42,663 nucleotides of DNA from an uncultured Bacteroides sp. (GCA_900556845.1 USQO01000009.1:1-42663); one strand, 5' to 3'; shown: positions 1 to 9,316, numbered from the stretch's first letter. Numbers and translations: made by a program. Notes: generated by a model not told the origin, from the sequence alone.

Positions 1-27
1 GGGCTCGGAGATGTGTATAAGAGACAG
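1..27. other. Nextera (Tn5) Read-2 adapter remnant
   Basis: These 27 bases are the last 27 of the standard Nextera Read-2 transposase adapter and end in the Tn5 mosaic end (ATGTGTATAAGAGACAG). They are library-preparation sequence left on the contig end, not genome. The true insert starts at base 28. Confidence 0.97.
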
Positions 28-46
28 GTTGCCGCCATTAATAGTA

Positions 47-1033
47 TCAGATATTTTTCAAATAAAAAGCATATTTAAAGTCTATAAATGAGTGTAACTC
101 ATTATTGTCTATCCATGCTAATTCATCATGGCTTTTCTTTGAAATAGAAGTGGAATTATCATTCCTGAAAGTAGTATATACTTTTTCTAATATTTCCATT
201 TGTTCGTTTGTAAAGCTCGATAAATCACATGATATATCTGATATAAGTTTATTGCCGATATATCCACTTTTGCCTTCTGCTTCTACTTGATGAATATCGT
301 CCAAAAGAGCATATACCTTATCCCATCTGTCTGGTACGGGGCCATATCGTATGGCTTTAAATGCCAATCCTGTCATGGCTTGCCCATTTTCTCTATAAGA
401 CAAAAAATCTGTATAGAATAGTAATTTATTCATTTGAGTTACAAAAACTCCGTTGAATTTCTCAATGAAGAATAATATGACATTTTTCAGTTTGCTTATT
501 GACTGCATTGCGTAACCATTGTATTTATTTCTGCCACCCTTTCCATAAATAAGATTGCAATAAAGGTCATTCATGAAAGCTTTGTCGCTATACTCTTCTA
601 AGCGTTTTTTTATTTTAAGGTATTCCTCGTCTGATAATGTTTCCTTTGCAGCATCAACAAACGTTTCAAAAGTTTTTGGAGATTGGATTGCTCTTAATAC
701 TCTGCCGTTTGTCAGACTTGGCATTTCTCCATTTTCATATAGACGATATTGATTGTCTCCAAATCCTAAGATTTTAGACATTTTTGATGCTGAAAGCTCA
801 TATCTGTTCCTTAAATCTTTTATTTCGTCTGGAAACGGTATACCATGTCTGCTACGATAGCCATTGTATATTTGAGCCGTATTTACAATGTCCATCTGTG
901 TAGTAGTGAATGTTTCTCCGGTATCTACACATTTATAACATATATATGTGTATTCGTATTCTTCTTTACGAAAAACGGTTGTTCTGGTCTCCGTAAGGAG
1001 AACAGTTTCGCCTCCTGTAAATGGACTAATCAT
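47..1033 (-). CDS. Panacea (SocA-like/DUF4065) antitoxin with MqsA-like N-terminus
   Basis: 328 aa, probably the antitoxin of a type II toxin-antitoxin pair. Three parts are visible. Residues 1-50 are an MqsA-like zinc-ribbon relic with one CxxC (C32, C35). Residues about 55-115 are a helix-turn-helix of the MqsA/XRE kind (RHGIPFPDEIKDLR, then SASKMSKILGFG). Residues about 180-300 are a SocA/Panacea domain, recognised by NKLLFYTDFLSYRENG followed by IRYGPVP. The family pairs this domain with many unrelated toxins; the helix-turn-helix suggests it also autorepresses the operon. The start ATG at 1033 lies 2 nt after the stop of the upstream toxin, so the two genes are translationally linked. 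The MqsA first CxxC is replaced by S3-P-F-T6, so a Cys4 zinc site cannot form. The stop codon is only about 20 bases from the adapter, so the gene is complete but what follows it is unknown. Confidence 0.85.
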   Translation of the reverse strand: MISPFTGGETVLLTETRTTVFRKEEYEYTYICYKCVDTGETFTTTQMDIVNTAQIYNGYRSRHGIPFPDEIKDLRNRYELSASKMSKILGFGDNQYRLYENGEMPSLTNGRVLRAIQSPKTFETFVDAAKETLSDEEYLKIKKRLEEYSDKAFMNDLYCNLIYGKGGRNKYNGYAMQSISKLKNVILFFIEKFNGVFVTQMNKLLFYTDFLSYRENGQAMTGLAFKAIRYGPVPDRWDKVYALLDDIHQVEAEGKSGYIGNKLISDISCDLSSFTNEQMEILEKVYTTFRNDNSTSISKKSHDELAWIDNNELHSFIDFKYAFYLKNI

Positions 1034-1035
1034 AA

Positions 1036-1383
1036 TTATTTGAATTTATATTTAATTTTTCGTTCTGCTATATGGAATGAAATACAGATAGCACTTGAAC
1101 TGCTAACTCCCATGGATATTTTGATATATACATCTTTACCTTTTACATCCTTACCAAACACCCACATTTCTCCTTTTTTATACAAGGTGTCTTCTATAGG
1201 GCCATCTACATAATCGTTACTGTCAAGATGGGTTATTATATCTTCTCTATATTTGGGGGATATTTCCAGTTCTATGAGTGTTTGCATATTTTTACCTCTA
1301 TCATCACGAAAGACAAGTCCGAAAACTTTTACTTTTTGATTGAATCGAGATAGAAAAGATTCTACTTCTTCTTTTGTAGCCAT
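1036..1383 (-). CDS. MqsR-like toxin, partner of the Panacea antitoxin
   Basis: 115 aa. This is the first gene of a two-gene operon ending 2 nt before the antitoxin ATG, the toxin-first order of mqsRA. The C-terminal half (MWVFGK, then DVYIKI, then ICISFH) resembles the RelE/MqsR fold, where VYLKI-type strands near the C-terminus are typical, and the size is close to MqsR (about 98 aa). If correct, it is a ribosome-independent mRNA endonuclease held inactive by its partner; that is inference from weak similarity plus context. Start: a TTG at 1404 would give 122 aa, but it falls inside the -7 promoter box (1402-1409) and so cannot be in the transcript. I therefore use the ATG at 1383. Another Panacea-associated toxin family is the main alternative. 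Confidence 0.7.
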   Translation of the reverse strand: MATKEEVESFLSRFNQKVKVFGLVFRDDRGKNMQTLIELEISPKYREDIITHLDSNDYVDGPIEDTLYKKGEMWVFGKDVKGKDVYIKISMGVSSSSAICISFHIAERKIKYKFK

Positions 1384-1401
1384 AAGTGGATAATGTTTAT
1401 G

Positions 1402-1433
1402 CAAAAATAACCTTTTAGTTTAATATATGCAAT
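1402..1433 (-). promoter_or_regulatory. Promoter of the toxin-antitoxin operon
   Basis: On the minus strand, ATTG (1430-1433), 20 bp spacer, TATTTTTG (1402-1409). The -7 box matches the Bacteroidetes TAnnTTTG consensus perfectly and the -33 box is one base off TTTG. The expected transcript start is near 1396, just upstream of the ATG at 1383. Confidence 0.7.
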
Positions 1434-1490
1434 GTTTTTGTGAAATATTCAACTTTAAGATTGTATGGTGGGTTGTGTGGAATTCAAAAA

Positions 1491-1528
1491 AATAAGGATG
1501 CATTTTTTTTAATGCATCCTTATTTTTT
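1491..1528 (-). terminator. Terminator after mutB
   Basis: A 14-bp perfect stem (1491-1504 with 1511-1524), 6-nt loop, flanked by an A-run on the left (U-tract for minus-strand transcripts) and a T-run on the right. It separates mutAB from the toxin-antitoxin operon and could work in both directions. Confidence 0.85.
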
Positions 1529-1545
1529 TATATTTGACAGAACTG

Positions 1546-3699
1546 TTATTCTTCTATCGTTTCCAGCAACATTTCCATTACCTGGCAAGCTGACTTAGCT
1601 ACAGAAGTACCCGGACCAAAGATAGCTACTACACCTGCCTTGTACAGGAAGTCGTAATCCTGAGCCGGAATAACTCCACCGGCAAAGACCAGAATGTCTT
1701 CACGTCCCAGTTTCTTCAGTTCCTCTATGATTTGCGGAACCAGTGTCTTGTGTCCTGCAGCCAGTGAGGAAACACCTACAGCATGAACGTCGTTTTCCAC
1801 TGCTTCGCGGGCAGCTTCAGCCGGTGTCTGGAACAACGGTCCCATGTCGACATCGAAACCACAATCGGCAAATCCGGTTGCTACTACTTTGGCACCGCGG
1901 TCGTGTCCGTCCTGACCCATCTTGGCAATCATGACACGTGGACGGCGGCCTTCTTTCTTCGCAAATTCTTCGGTCAGTTCGCAAGCCCGTGCGAAATCTG
2001 CATCCTTCTTACTTTCTGATGAATACACGCCTGATATTGTTCTGATTATTGCTTTATAACGTCCTACTACAGCTTCGCAAGCGTCTGAAATTTCGCCCAA
2101 GGTAGCGCGGACTCTTGCTGCTTCTACTGCCAGTTCCAGCAGGTTGCCTTTGCCGGTCTTCACGCATTCGGTAATGGCAGCCAGTGCTTTGTCCACTTCG
2201 GCCTGGTTGCGTCCTTCTTTCAGTCGGCGCAGGTTTTCAATCTGTTCCATGCGGACAGCGGTATTGTCGACTTCCAGAATATCAATCGGGTCTTCTTTTT
2301 CCAGACGGTACTTGTTGGTACCTACGATGGTTTGTTCGCCGCTGTCGATACGAGCCTGTGTACGTGCAGCCGCTTCTTCGATACGCATCTTAGGTATACC
2401 GGTTTCGATGGCTTTGGCCATACCTCCCAGTTTCTCGATTTCCTGAATATGTTCCCAAGCTTTGTGAGCCAGTTCGTTGGTAAGTGCTTCTACATAGTAG
2501 GAACCTCCCCATGGGTCGACATTCTTGCAAACGTAAGTCTCTTCCTGAATATAAATCTGGGTATTGCGGGCAATACGAGCCGAGAAATCGGTAGGCAGTG
2601 CGATGGCTTCGTCAAGCGCATTGGTATGCAATGACTGTGTGTGGCCCAGTGCAGCAGCCATGGCTTCGATACAAGTACGTCCCACATTGTTGAACGGGTC
2701 CTGTTCGGTGAGCGACCATCCTGAGGTCTGTGAGTGGGTACGCAATGCCAGCGACTTCGGATTTTTCGGATTGAACTGTTTTACAATCTTGGCCCACAAC
2801 ATACGTGCTGCACGCATTTTGGCGATTTCCATGAAATGATTCATACCGATGGCCCAGAAGAATGACAGACGTGGTGCAAAGGCATCGATGTCGATACCTG
2901 CAGCCACACCGGCACGCAAGTATTCCAATCCGTCGGCCAGTGTGTAAGCCAGCTCGATGTCGGCTGTAGCTCCGGCTTCCTGCATGTGGTATCCCGAAAT
3001 AGAGATGGAGTTGAACTTCGGCATTTTCTGAGAGGTGTACTCGAAAATGTCCGAAATAATCTTCATAGAGAATGCTGGCGGATAGATGTAGGTATTACGT
3101 ACCATAAATTCTTTCAGGATATCGTTCTGGATGGTTCCGGCCATTTCTTCCAGTTTGGCACCCTGTTCCAGTCCGGCATTGATATAGAAAGCCATGATAG
3201 GAAGTACCGCACCGTTCATGGTCATGGAAACAGACATTTTGTTCAAGGGAATGCCATCGAACAGCACTTTCATATTTTCGAGTGAGCAGATGGAAACACC
3301 GGCTTTACCTACATCGCCCACTACACGCGGATGGTCGGGGTCGTAGCCGCGGTGTGTAGGAAGGTCGAATGCAACAGAAAGACCTTTCTGTCCGGATGCC
3401 AGGTTTCGGCGGTAGAAAGCGTTTGACTCTTCGGCCGTAGAGAAGCCGGCATACTGGCGGATGGTCCACGGACGGAAGGTATACATCATGGAGTAGGGAC
3501 CTCTAAGATAGGGTGGAATGCCGGCTACATAGTCCAGATGTTCTATTCCAATCAGGTCTTCCTTGGTGTATACAGGTTTTACCAGAATTTGTTCGGGTGT
3601 TTTCCAGTCGGCAGTAATATCGTTTGCCTGCTGCCAGTCCATCCCGTTTTGCGGACGGAAACCGGCATATATATTGATGTCTTTAAAATTCGGTTTCAT
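1546..3699 (-). CDS. mutB: Methylmalonyl-CoA mutase, large (catalytic) subunit
   Basis: 717 aa, normal length. Interconverts succinyl-CoA and (R)-methylmalonyl-CoA with adenosylcobalamin, in Bacteroides as part of propionate formation from succinate. The N-terminal TIM barrel (about 40-400) carries the family hallmark [18 protein letters not shown] (69-86) and GYHMQEAG (236-243). The C-terminal cobalamin domain (about 586-717) is intact: DGHDRG at 597-602, with H599 as the cobalt ligand, then SSL (644-646) and FAGG (672-675). It follows mutA with a 9-nt gap and is followed by a strong terminator, so the operon is mutA-mutB only. Epimerase, decarboxylase and MeaB-type chaperone genes are not in this window. 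Expression probably depends on B12 supply, but no cobalamin riboswitch is visible upstream of mutA. Confidence 0.98.
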   Translation of the reverse strand: MKPNFKDINIYAGFRPQNGMDWQQANDITADWKTPEQILVKPVYTKEDLIGIEHLDYVAGIPPYLRGPYSMMYTFRPWTIRQYAGFSTAEESNAFYRRNLASGQKGLSVAFDLPTHRGYDPDHPRVVGDVGKAGVSICSLENMKVLFDGIPLNKMSVSMTMNGAVLPIMAFYINAGLEQGAKLEEMAGTIQNDILKEFMVRNTYIYPPAFSMKIISDIFEYTSQKMPKFNSISISGYHMQEAGATADIELAYTLADGLEYLRAGVAAGIDIDAFAPRLSFFWAIGMNHFMEIAKMRAARMLWAKIVKQFNPKNPKSLALRTHSQTSGWSLTEQDPFNNVGRTCIEAMAAALGHTQSLHTNALDEAIALPTDFSARIARNTQIYIQEETYVCKNVDPWGGSYYVEALTNELAHKAWEHIQEIEKLGGMAKAIETGIPKMRIEEAAARTQARIDSGEQTIVGTNKYRLEKEDPIDILEVDNTAVRMEQIENLRRLKEGRNQAEVDKALAAITECVKTGKGNLLELAVEAARVRATLGEISDACEAVVGRYKAIIRTISGVYSSESKKDADFARACELTEEFAKKEGRRPRVMIAKMGQDGHDRGAKVVATGFADCGFDVDMGPLFQTPAEAAREAVENDVHAVGVSSLAAGHKTLVPQIIEELKKLGREDILVFAGGVIPAQDYDFLYKAGVVAIFGPGTSVAKSACQVMEMLLETIEE

Positions 3700-3708
3700 G
3701 GTATCAGA

Positions 3709-5616
3709 TTACTTAATTCCTAACTTTTCGTTATAATCTTTCAGTGTATCCAGCACGTTGCAGCGTACGTGAATGAAATTCTCGATGCCTGCTGCTTTCA
3801 ACTCGTCCATGCATGCAGGTGCACCGGCTACGATAAACATGGCTCTTCCTGCCAGTTGCTGGTAGGCCGGGATGGCATAGGTAGCATATTCGTCATCGCT
3901 GGAGCAAAGGACTACGATGTCTACTTTTGCCTGCATGGCTGCTTCGATACCTTCTTCTACAGAGGCAAATCCCAGGTTGTCGATAACTTTATAGCCGGCA
4001 CAAGCCAGGAAGTTGCAAGAGAACTGTGCACGTGCCTGTCGCATGGCAAGGTTACCGATGGTAAGCATGAAGGCCACCGGACGTTTGCCCGACTTTTCGG
4101 TAGCGATGCGCAGTGCTTCGAATTCACTGGCTGCTCTGTCCAGATTAAGTTTGGTAAATTCACTTTCGGTTTCTTCTTCGTGGCCATTGCAACTGCAAGT
4201 CTGCTGCAATGCTGCTTTTTCGCCTGCCAGTTCGTTGAAGTTAGGATACTGGTTGGTTCCCAACAGGATTTCCTTACGTTTGGAAACGGCTTCGTGACGT
4301 GCTTTACCGCTGGCATTGACAGCTTCCTGCACTTTTCCGTTGAGGACTTCTTTCAGCATGCCGCCTTCGTCTTCAATCTGCAGGAAGAGTTTCCAGGCTT
4401 CCTGTGCGATGGAGTCTGTGAGGTTTTCTATATAATAAGAACCAGCTGCAGGGTCTACCACTTTATTCAGGTGCGATTCTTCTTTCAGCAGCAACTGTTG
4501 GTTGCGTGCGATACGTTCCGAGAAGTCATTCGGAGTTTCGTAAGCAGTATCAAACGGAGTCACTGTAATTGAGTTGACACCAGCCAGTGCTGCACTCATG
4601 GCTTCGGTCTGAGTGCGCAGCAAGTTTACATGGGCATCGAACAGAGTCTGGTTGAAGCTGGAAGTTTCGGCATGGGCCACCATCTTGCAGGCACAAAGAC
4701 AAGTGCCGTCGGCTGCTGTGTTCTGGCAGTCGGTGCGTGGGCATACCGGTTTATAGGCATTGACAATGTTGGCCCAGAGCATGCGTGCCGCACGGAATTT
4801 GGCTATCTCCATAAAATAATTGGAACTGATGCCAAAGTTGAATTTTATCTTCTTGGCTGCCAGTGCTGCCGGAACACCTGCTTCGGTCAGTAAATTCAGG
4901 TATTGGTTTCCCCATGCAAGGGCACAACCCAGTTCCTGGAATATGTAGGCACCGGCATTGTTCAGCAGGATAGAGTTTACTGCGATACAGCGGAAGTGGG
5001 GGAATGCAGCGGTTGCTTCGACCAGTTGTTTGGCAAAATCGAGTACTTTGCTGAGGTCTTTGCCTTTCAGAAGCATGCGGCTGATGGGGTCGAAATTGAC
5101 AGAACCTTTTATTTGTTTCGGGTCGTAACCTTTTTTCTGGAAATAGGCGGTTAAAATCTGAACCAGTGCGAGGGTTTTGCGCTGGCAGGTAGAGAAGTTC
5201 AGCTCTACGCATTCGCAGCAAATACCTTCGAGAAGCTTTTCAATGAATTCTTCAGAAACATTTTGCGAAGGGATGTTGAAACCTAACGAGTCGATACCTT
5301 TGTTCAGAATGTCGAGCGCCTTTGCATTGGCTGTTGCGGCATCGTCTGCATGGATATCCTGCCGGACTAACCACGTATTATCTTTTTTATTGATACCACG
5401 AAGATATGGATATTCTCCCGGAAGAGCTTCTGTAGATTTCAGATTCTCTAAATCTTCTTTGCGATAAAACGGTTTGACCTTGAAACCTTCGTTGGTTTTC
5501 CAAACCAGTTTTTTTTCATAGTCAGCTCCTTTTAAGTCGACAGAAATCTTTTCCATCCACTCCTGTGTGCTTACAGGCGGGAAATCTGAAAAAAGTTTTT
5601 CTTTACTATCTGCCAT
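3709..5616 (-). CDS. mutA: Methylmalonyl-CoA mutase, small subunit
   Basis: 635 aa, the non-catalytic partner in the alpha-beta heterodimer. It keeps the mutase barrel (about 60-450, with ARMLWANIVNAY mirroring the large subunit) and a cobalamin-like C-terminal domain (about 512-635). Where MutB has DxHxxG, this protein reads NLAMRQARAQF (521-531), so the cobalt-ligating histidine is absent, as is known for small subunits. A Cys-rich insertion follows the barrel helix at 292-310 (C292, C297, C306, C308, C310), and a second Cys pair with a His lies at 474-479 (CSCNGH) before the C-terminal domain. I recall similar Cys-rich loops in other Bacteroidales MutA proteins, which makes a sequencing error unlikely. 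First gene of the operon; start ATG at 5616. Confidence 0.97.
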   Translation of the reverse strand: MADSKEKLFSDFPPVSTQEWMEKISVDLKGADYEKKLVWKTNEGFKVKPFYRKEDLENLKSTEALPGEYPYLRGINKKDNTWLVRQDIHADDAATANAKALDILNKGIDSLGFNIPSQNVSEEFIEKLLEGICCECVELNFSTCQRKTLALVQILTAYFQKKGYDPKQIKGSVNFDPISRMLLKGKDLSKVLDFAKQLVEATAAFPHFRCIAVNSILLNNAGAYIFQELGCALAWGNQYLNLLTEAGVPAALAAKKIKFNFGISSNYFMEIAKFRAARMLWANIVNAYKPVCPRTDCQNTAADGTCLCACKMVAHAETSSFNQTLFDAHVNLLRTQTEAMSAALAGVNSITVTPFDTAYETPNDFSERIARNQQLLLKEESHLNKVVDPAAGSYYIENLTDSIAQEAWKLFLQIEDEGGMLKEVLNGKVQEAVNASGKARHEAVSKRKEILLGTNQYPNFNELAGEKAALQQTCSCNGHEEETESEFTKLNLDRAASEFEALRIATEKSGKRPVAFMLTIGNLAMRQARAQFSCNFLACAGYKVIDNLGFASVEEGIEAAMQAKVDIVVLCSSDDEYATYAIPAYQQLAGRAMFIVAGAPACMDELKAAGIENFIHVRCNVLDTLKDYNEKLGIK

Positions 5617-5686
5617 AGTGAAAAGTGTTTTATGATATTATGATTTAATGTTATAATTGTATGCTTTTTTTGATAACACACTTAGG

Positions 5687-5694
5687 CAAATATA
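5687..5694 (-). promoter_or_regulatory. -7 box for mutAB
   Basis: Minus-strand TATATTTG, a perfect TAnnTTTG match, about 70 bases before the mutA ATG. No convincing TTTG lies at the -33 position, so this rests on the -7 element alone. Confidence 0.5.
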
Positions 5695-5827
5695 ATAAAA
5701 TCTTCCGATTTGCCAGTTTTTTTGTGATAAAATGCTTTCTGAATAAAGATAAATTGACTTTTTTATGTATAAAAATCTGCTTTTTGCAACCCGTACATGG
5801 CATATAGCCTTATTTTGTGGAATAAAA

Positions 5828-5858
5828 TTTGTTTAGTGTCTGATAATGATTAAATTTG
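5828..5858 (+). promoter_or_regulatory. Promoter of the AspT/YidE-type transporter
   Basis: TTTG (5828-5831), 19 bp, TAAATTTG (5851-5858): both boxes match the Bacteroidetes consensus with ideal spacing. It overlaps the ATG at 5846, so translation must begin later, at 5891. The expected transcript start is near 5865. Confidence 0.8.
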
Positions 5859-5890
5859 CTCACAATTTTAAATCTAATCTAAAATATATT

Positions 5891-7570
5891 ATGAATTGGC
5901 TAGAATCGTTATTGACAGATCCCAACTCGATAGCGCACATCGTATTGCTGTATTCCTTTGTGATAGCGGTCGGTGTCCTATTGGGAAAGATTAAGTTCTT
6001 TGGAATTTCTTTGGGAGTGACTTTTGTCCTTTTTGCCGGAATTATTGTAGGCCATTTCGGATTTACCGGAAATGATGCAATACTTTCTTTTATTCAGGAC
6101 TTTGGTCTGATTTTATTTGTTTTTTGTATTGGCTTGCAGGTGGGACCCTCTTTCTTTTCTTCTTTTAAGAAAGGAGGTATAGCCATGAATCTGGTCGCAG
6201 CGGGTATTGTGGTACTGAACATTGCTGTGGCTCTGGCGCTTTATTTTGCTTTCCAAGGTAAAATTGAATTGCCGATGATGGTAGGTGTGCTTTGCGGTGC
6301 TGTTACTAATACGCCGGGACTTGGTGCTGCCAATGAAGCTTTGCAACAGTTAAATTACAATGGTCCTGAAATTGCAATGGGGTATGCCTGTGCATATCCG
6401 TTGGGTGTGGTAGGTATTATTCTTTCGACTATTTTGATTCGTTACATCTGTCGTGTAAATCTGGATAAGGAGAACGAGATGATTAAACAGTCGGAGGAAG
6501 CAAATCCGCATTTGAAGCCGTTTACAATGCACTTAAAAGTTACGAATGAGGCATTGGATGGGAAAACCATTCAGCAAGTGCAGTCCTTTCTGGCACGTGA
6601 CTATGTTTGTACCCGTCTTTTGCAGGGTGGACATGTGATAACTCCTAAAGGAACTACCACGATTCATACCGGTGACCAGATGTTTATCGTTTGTGCTGAA
6701 GATGACTCGGAAGCTATCAGTGCATTTATTGGTCCGCGTATCCAGGTAGACTGGGAGGAAGAGTGCAAACAGGATAATGTCCCGATGGTTTCACGCAGAA
6801 TCCTGGTAACCCAGCCTGATATTAATGGTAAGACCTTGGGAGAGTTGCACTTCAGCAGTATGTATGGTGTGAATGTAACCCGTGTCAACCGTTCGGGTAT
6901 GGACTTGTTTGCAGCCCGTCAGCTGGTATTGCAGGTGGGTGACCGTGTGATGGTTGTGGGTCCGCAGGATGCAGTAGACCGTGTTGCCGGTTTGCTGGGT
7001 AACCAGTTGAAACGTCTGGATCATCCTAATATCGTAACTATCTTTATCGGTATTTTCTTAGGTATCCTGTTTGGTAGTTTGCCGCTGGCTGTACCTGGAA
7101 TCCCGACTCCGGTAAAATTCGGTCTTGCAGGTGGTCCGCTGATTATTTCTATTCTGATTGGTCGTTTTGGTCATAAACTGAAGCTGGTAACTTATACTAC
7201 CATGAGTGCCAATTTGATGTTGCGCGAAATTGGTATTGTGCTGTTTCTTGCTAGTGTGGGTATCAAGGCCGGGGCCAACTTTGTGCATACGGTGGTTGAA
7301 GGTAATGGTATGCTGTATGTGCTTTGCGGTTTCCTGATAACACTTATTCCGTTGCTCATAATGGGAGTGATAGCCCGTTTCCGCTTCAAGATTAACTATT
7401 TTACCTTGATGGGATTGATAGCCGGTAGTAATACAGACCCCCCTGCATTGGCTTATGCCAATCAGGTATCCGGTAATGACGCACCAGCTGTAGGTTATTC
7501 TACGGTTTATCCGCTGGCTATGTTCTTGCGTATTCTGACGGCTCAGTTGCTCATTTTGACAATGGCCTGA
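5891..7570 (+). CDS. AspT/YidE/YbjL-family transporter with two RCK_C domains
   Basis: 559 aa from the ATG at 5891. An in-frame ATG at 5846 would add 15 residues, but it lies within the promoter, and the added residues are charged/polar whereas family members usually begin close to MNWL. The protein has two homologous membrane halves (about 10-190 and 375-559) around two RCK_C/TrkA_C-like cytoplasmic domains (about 205-290 and 300-370). Each membrane half carries the duplicated family signature: [16 protein letters not shown] in the first and [13 protein letters not shown] in the second. The family includes the aspartate:alanine exchanger AspT; the substrate here cannot be read from sequence. 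RCK_C domains usually sense a small ligand and gate transport. It is a single-gene unit with its own promoter and terminator. Confidence 0.9.
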   Translation: MNWLESLLTDPNSIAHIVLLYSFVIAVGVLLGKIKFFGISLGVTFVLFAGIIVGHFGFTGNDAILSFIQDFGLILFVFCIGLQVGPSFFSSFKKGGIAMNLVAAGIVVLNIAVALALYFAFQGKIELPMMVGVLCGAVTNTPGLGAANEALQQLNYNGPEIAMGYACAYPLGVVGIILSTILIRYICRVNLDKENEMIKQSEEANPHLKPFTMHLKVTNEALDGKTIQQVQSFLARDYVCTRLLQGGHVITPKGTTTIHTGDQMFIVCAEDDSEAISAFIGPRIQVDWEEECKQDNVPMVSRRILVTQPDINGKTLGELHFSSMYGVNVTRVNRSGMDLFAARQLVLQVGDRVMVVGPQDAVDRVAGLLGNQLKRLDHPNIVTIFIGIFLGILFGSLPLAVPGIPTPVKFGLAGGPLIISILIGRFGHKLKLVTYTTMSANLMLREIGIVLFLASVGIKAGANFVHTVVEGNGMLYVLCGFLITLIPLLIMGVIARFRFKINYFTLMGLIAGSNTDPPALAYANQVSGNDAPAVGYSTVYPLAMFLRILTAQLLILTMA

Positions 7571-7591
7571 CAAATATGAAATAGATAGGAG

Positions 7592-7627
7592 AATCCGTTC
7601 GACTGTGAAGGGGCGAACGGATTTTTT
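7592..7627 (+). terminator. Terminator after the transporter
   Basis: A 10-bp stem AATCCGTTCG (7592-7601) pairs with CGAACGGATT (7614-7623) and is followed by a T-tract to 7628. Confidence 0.85.
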
Positions 7628-7629
7628 TG

Positions 7630-7637
7630 TACCTTTG
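7630..7637 (+). promoter_or_regulatory. -7 box for the ABC-F gene
   Basis: TACCTTTG, a perfect -7 match about 40 bases before the ATG at 7676 and immediately after the preceding terminator. No clear -33 box. Confidence 0.5.
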
Positions 7638-7675
7638 CACAGACAATTAGATTACAATAAAATCCTTTATAAAAT

Positions 7676-9316
7676 ATGATTTCAGTAGATGGACTTACCG
7701 TCGAGTTTGGCGGAACCACCTTGTTTAGTGACATTAGTTTTCAGATTAATGAAAAAGACCGTATTGCCCTGATGGGAAAAAACGGTGCAGGAAAATCCAC
7801 TCTTTTAAAAATTCTGGCAGGAGTCCGGCCTGCTACCCGTGGTAAAGTAACTGCTCCGAAGGATTGTGTAGTTGCTTATCTGCCGCAGCATCTGATGACA
7901 GAGGACGGACGTACTGTATTCGAAGAAGCTTCGCTGGCTTTTTCGCATTTGCACGAGATGGAAGCCGAAATAGAACGGATGAACAATGAACTGGCTACCC
8001 GTACAGATTATGAAAGCGACTCGTATATGGAGCTGATTGAAAAGGTGGCTTCCATGAGCGAAAAGTTCTATGCCATCGACATGACACATTTCGAAGAGGA
8101 TGTGGAGAAGGCTTTGCTCGGACTGGGTTTTGAACGTACCGACTTTAATCGTCCGACGAGTGACTTCAGCGGGGGATGGCGTATGCGTATCGAGCTGGCT
8201 AAACTGCTGTTGCAGAATCCGGATGTGCTGTTGCTGGACGAGCCGACCAATCACCTGGATATTGAATCAATTCAGTGGCTCGAGGATTTCCTGATTAACA
8301 GTGCTAAGGCTGTAGTGGTTATCAGTCACGACCGTAAGTTTGTAGATAATATTACGACACGTACTATCGAAGTGACGATGGGACGTATTTATGACTATAA
8401 GGTGAATTATTCGCAGTATCTGGTATTGCGTAAGGAGCGCCGTGAGCAGCAGATGAAGCAATACGAGGAGCAGCAGAAAATGATTCAGGAAACGAAGGAC
8501 TTTATCGAACGTTTCAAAGGTACATACAGTAAAACCCTGCAGGTACAGAGTCGTGTGAAAATGCTGGAGAAGCTGGAACTGGTAGAGGTAGACGAAGAAG
8601 ATACATCGGCCTTGCGCCTGAAATTCCCGCCTTCACCGCGTAGCGGAAACTATCCGGTTATTATGGAGGGAGTGGGCAAGACGTATGGTGACCATGTGGT
8701 ATTCAAGAACGCCAATCTGACGATTGAACGTGGCGACAAGGTGGCCTTTGTAGGACGAAACGGTGAAGGTAAGTCTACTTTGGTGAAGTGTATCATGAAT
8801 GAAATAGAGCATGAGGGTACTTTGACCATCGGACATAATGTGCAGATTGGTTATTTTGCACAGAATCAGGCATCGCTGCTTGACGAAAATCTTACGGTAT
8901 TCCAGACGATAGACGATGTGGCCAAGGGAGAAATCCGTAATAAGATACGCGACCTTCTGGGAGCCTTTATGTTTGGAGGTCCCGAGGAATCGATGAAGAA
9001 AGTGAAAGTATTGTCGGGTGGTGAGCGCACGCGTCTGGCTATGATTAAGCTTTTGCTGGAGCCGGTGAATCTGCTGATATTGGACGAGCCTACCAACCAT
9101 CTGGACATGAAGACCAAGGATATTCTGAAACAGGCTTTGATGGATTTTGACGGAACGCTGATTGTGGTATCGCACGACCGTGACTTCTTGGATGGGCTGG
9201 TAACAAAGGTATATGAGTTCGGACACCAGCGTGTGAAAGAGCATCTGTGTGGTATTTATGAATTCCTTGAAACGAAAAAGATGGAGAATCTTCAGGAGCT
9301 GGAACGTAAAAGATAA
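7676..9316 (+). CDS. ABC-F ribosome-associated ATPase
   Basis: 546 aa with two fused ATP-binding cassettes and no membrane segments. Cassette 1 has Walker A GKNGAGKS (34-41), signature FSGGWRMR (164-171) and Walker B LLLDEPTNHLD (185-195). Cassette 2 has GRNGEGKS (360-367), LSGGERTR (446-453) and LLILDEPTNHLD (466-477). The charged helical linker between them (about 240-310, with KERREQQMKQYEEQQ) is the P-site tRNA interaction motif region of ABC-F proteins. The family acts on ribosomes, in translation quality control or antibiotic protection. No resistance context is seen here and the length fits a housekeeping paralogue of the Uup/YdiF/EttA kind; the subfamily cannot be set by eye. Confidence 0.95.
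   Translation: MISVDGLTVEFGGTTLFSDISFQINEKDRIALMGKNGAGKSTLLKILAGVRPATRGKVTAPKDCVVAYLPQHLMTEDGRTVFEEASLAFSHLHEMEAEIERMNNELATRTDYESDSYMELIEKVASMSEKFYAIDMTHFEEDVEKALLGLGFERTDFNRPTSDFSGGWRMRIELAKLLLQNPDVLLLDEPTNHLDIESIQWLEDFLINSAKAVVVISHDRKFVDNITTRTIEVTMGRIYDYKVNYSQYLVLRKERREQQMKQYEEQQKMIQETKDFIERFKGTYSKTLQVQSRVKMLEKLELVEVDEEDTSALRLKFPPSPRSGNYPVIMEGVGKTYGDHVVFKNANLTIERGDKVAFVGRNGEGKSTLVKCIMNEIEHEGTLTIGHNVQIGYFAQNQASLLDENLTVFQTIDDVAKGEIRNKIRDLLGAFMFGGPEESMKKVKVLSGGERTRLAMIKLLLEPVNLLILDEPTNHLDMKTKDILKQALMDFDGTLIVVSHDRDFLDGLVTKVYEFGHQRVKEHLCGIYEFLETKKMENLQELERKR

Noticed and set aside
3769..4572. Long plus-strand open frame (267 codons) opposite mutA
   Set aside because: It lies wholly antisense within a strongly conserved mutA, its translation is Cys/Phe-rich with no family resemblance, and it has no promoter.
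5617..5890. Possible cobalamin riboswitch upstream of mutA
   Set aside because: The leader is about 65-75 nt from the -7 box to the ATG, too short for the cobalamin riboswitch, and no B12-box-like conserved sequence is visible.
8633..9244. Minus-strand open frame (203 codons) opposite the ABC-F gene
   Set aside because: Antisense to the second ABC cassette; no signals and no recognisable product.
7676..9316. Antibiotic-resistance ABC-F (such as Msr/Vga/Lsa type)
   Set aside because: No leader peptide or resistance context is seen, and the linker and length fit chromosomal housekeeping members. Subtype cannot be fixed by eye.
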